64,000 bases of DNA from Bacteroidota bacterium (GTDB lineage: Bacteria; Bacteroidota; Bacteroidia; NS11-12g; UBA955), in the NCBI GenBank assembly GCA_024103355.1, contig JAGFIU010000016.1, forward strand, positions 36,291 through 100,290, in the 5' to 3' direction. Position 1 is the stretch's first letter. Each line of letters begins with the position of its first letter. The notes beneath the pieces are model-generated. The model was given only the letters and a program-made list of their open reading frames with translations. It ran no database searches and was not told where the DNA came from. The position numbers and the translations under genes are program-made. Positions 62,782 through 64,000 of the stretch are shown here, one piece after another.

Positions 62782-64000
62782 TCAGTTTTTTGTTTTCTTC
62801 AAAAACCTGCGAATAAGGTTAATGGAAACCAAGGTTAGGGCTACAATAAAGCCAATCCAAATACCAGCTGCATTCATTCCGTGATTAAATGCAAGATAAA
62901 TACCCAATGGCATTCCCAATAACCAGTATGAACCACCAATCAAAAAGGTTGGAATCTTTACATCCCTGATACCTCTGAGAGCTCCTGCTGCAACCACTTG
63001 TGTAGCATCGGGAATTTGAAATATGGCAGCTAAAACCAATAGCCATGAAGCTATTTGAACTACCTCAGGACTATTATTGAAAAATAAAGGAAGTTGATTG
63101 CGGAAAATGATTAATGCCAATGCACATAAGAAACCTGTTATTACAGTGATAGCCAAGGATGATTTGCCAATTATTCTGATTTTATGCCAATTGCCTTGCC
63201 CGTATGCATTACTAATACGGATAGAACATGCTTGTGCAAGTCCGACTGTTCCCATATAAGTAAATGACGCAACACTCAATGCAATCTGATGTGCAGCTTG
63301 TGTTTCGGCACTTATCATACCCGTTAAAATTCCTGAAATTGCAAATGCGCTCGCTTCCAAAACGATTTGCAAAGCAATTGGTATTCCTAAGTGCAATAAT
63401 TGTTTTATAGCAAGAAAAGAGATATACCATTGGCGCTTGATGACTTTGATATATTTTTTAAAAAGTCGTGAATTAAATATATCAATCACGATGGCAGCCA
63501 GCATAAGAAAACGTGTAATCAACGTACCCCATCCTGCTCCCATCAGTTCTAATCTCGGAAAACCCCAGTTTCCAAAAATTAGAAGCCAGTTTATGAAAAT
63601 GTTTAATGGTATTCCTGCCAAAGAAATTACCATTGCTACTTTGGTATATTCCAAACCGTCTGCAAATTGTTTGCATGCAATGAATAAAATCATGGGTATC
63701 ATAGAAATAGACATGATTTCTAAAAATGGTTTAGCCAATTGAGCTACTTCCGGATCTTGTTTAAGATGAAAAACCAGGTTGCTTCCAAAATATAGACTCA
63801 AACTTATAATCAATGAAGCCACAATGCTGATTATCATTCCGTTAAAAAAATAATGTGATACCTTAGGAGAATCATATTGACCTTTGGACATTGAAACCAT
63901 TTGAGCAATCGCTATGGTCAGCCCTATCCCGAATACAAAAGGAATATTGATTATACTAAAAACAAGTGAAGAAGCAGCAAGATGTTTGTATCCAACAGCA
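62782..64000 (-). CDS. MATE family efflux transporter (5' end cut by window edge)
   Basis: The minus-strand frame stays open to base 64000, so the true start lies beyond the window; at least 406 residues are present of about 450. About eleven membrane helices remain, with the MATE repeats G-A-G-W-G-T-L-I-T-R and A-A-H-Q-I-A-L-S-V-A-S-F and Q-I-V-L-E-A-S-A-F-A. These export cationic drugs or metabolites using sodium or proton gradients. The substrate is unknown. The 40 nt after it contain no terminator I can see before the S41 protease promoter. Confidence 0.88.
   Translation of the reverse strand, partial: AVGYKHLAASSLVFSIINIPFVFGIGLTIAIAQMVSMSKGQYDSPKVSHYFFNGMIISIVASLIISLSLYFGSNLVFHLKQDPEVAQLAKPFLEIMSISMIPMILFIACKQFADGLEYTKVAMVISLAGIPLNIFINWLLIFGNWGFPRLELMGAGWGTLITRFLMLAAIVIDIFNSRLFKKYIKVIKRQWYISFLAIKQLLHLGIPIALQIVLEASAFAISGILTGMISAETQAAHQIALSVASFTYMGTVGLAQACSIRISNAYGQGNWHKIRIIGKSSLAITVITGFLCALALIIFRNQLPLFFNNSPEVVQIASWLLVLAAIFQIPDATQVVAAGALRGIRDVKIPTFLIGGSYWLLGMPLGIYLAFNHGMNAAGIWIGFIVALTLVSINLIRRFLKKTKN

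Noticed and set aside
62615..63742. Plus-strand frames opposite the S41 protease and MATE genes
   Set aside because: Antisense to conserved membrane and catalytic segments; no independent evidence of coding.
1..64000. CRISPR arrays, insertion sequences, phage or integrative elements
   Set aside because: No spaced direct repeats, transposase, integrase, phage structural genes or terminal repeats were seen on either strand.

Overview
The window is AT-rich chromosomal DNA of a member of the Bacteroidota, probably an uncultured flavobacterial or chitinophagal/sphingobacterial lineage. Evidence: genes for the type IX secretion system (gldJ, porP, porU, porV) and cargo with type IX C-terminal sorting domains; families largely confined to this phylum (DUF4290 beside murA, DUF6089 beside uppS-bamA, DUF4293, DUF4340); almost no Shine-Dalgarno signals; and repeated TAnnTTTG boxes, the phylum's -7 promoter element, in front of genes. 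I saw no tRNA, rRNA, CRISPR array, insertion sequence, phage gene or integrase. No gene-free stretch exceeds 300 bases. The content is mostly core genome.

Layout. 1-1.1 kb: end of a nitroreductase gene and a TrkA/KtrA potassium-channel regulator. 1.2-2.5 kb: rhomboid protease and an FKBP lipoprotein. 2.6-10.5 kb: type IX secretion block, with gldJ and porP on the minus strand diverging from porU-porV on the plus strand. 10.5-14.8 kb: lipoprotein, DUF4290-murA, grpE-dnaJ. 14.9-17.6 kb: beta-barrel protein, carbonic anhydrase, radC, superoxide dismutase. 17.7-22.9 kb: small Cys-rich membrane protein, yifB/comM, obg, adk, polyprenyl synthase. 23-28.1 kb: two tandem DUF6089 barrels, uppS and bamA, an envelope-biogenesis run. 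28.1-31.6 kb: O-antigen ligase-like protein, DegT aminotransferase, DODA-type dioxygenase. 31.7-37.7 kb: four minus-strand genes for secreted or surface proteins. 37.8-42.9 kb: tightly packed minus-strand series birA-coaX-OMP-TPR-lptC-small membrane protein, with rsfS divergent. 43.3-49.5 kb: yicC, epimerase plus glycosyltransferase, a frameshifted lipoprotein gene, thioredoxin-like protein, DUF4340, EamA transporter. 49.5-52 kb: LytTR regulator, LytS-type kinase and a duplicated Spy/CpxP-like periplasmic protein. 52.1-57 kb: two tandem CAP-domain proteins, TrmH methyltransferase and a 683-residue exported protein with a His/Cys pattern like clan CD peptidases. 57-64 kb: glycosyltransferase, DUF4293, glyS, rpsT, S41 protease and a MATE transporter cut by the window edge.

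How they fit together. Much of the window builds or uses the cell envelope: MurA (wall precursors), polyprenyl synthase and UppS (lipid carriers), BamA (barrel insertion), LptC (LPS export), O-antigen ligase and sugar enzymes, and the type IX machinery, which would export and anchor the two sorting-domain proteins encoded at 31.7-37.7 kb. The least explained items are the clan-CD-like 683-residue protein, the four-gene surface operon, the Spy-like protein next to LytS/LytTR, and TAnnTTTG boxes lying only 4-8 nt from start codons in eight genes, a geometry that would give leaderless transcripts.
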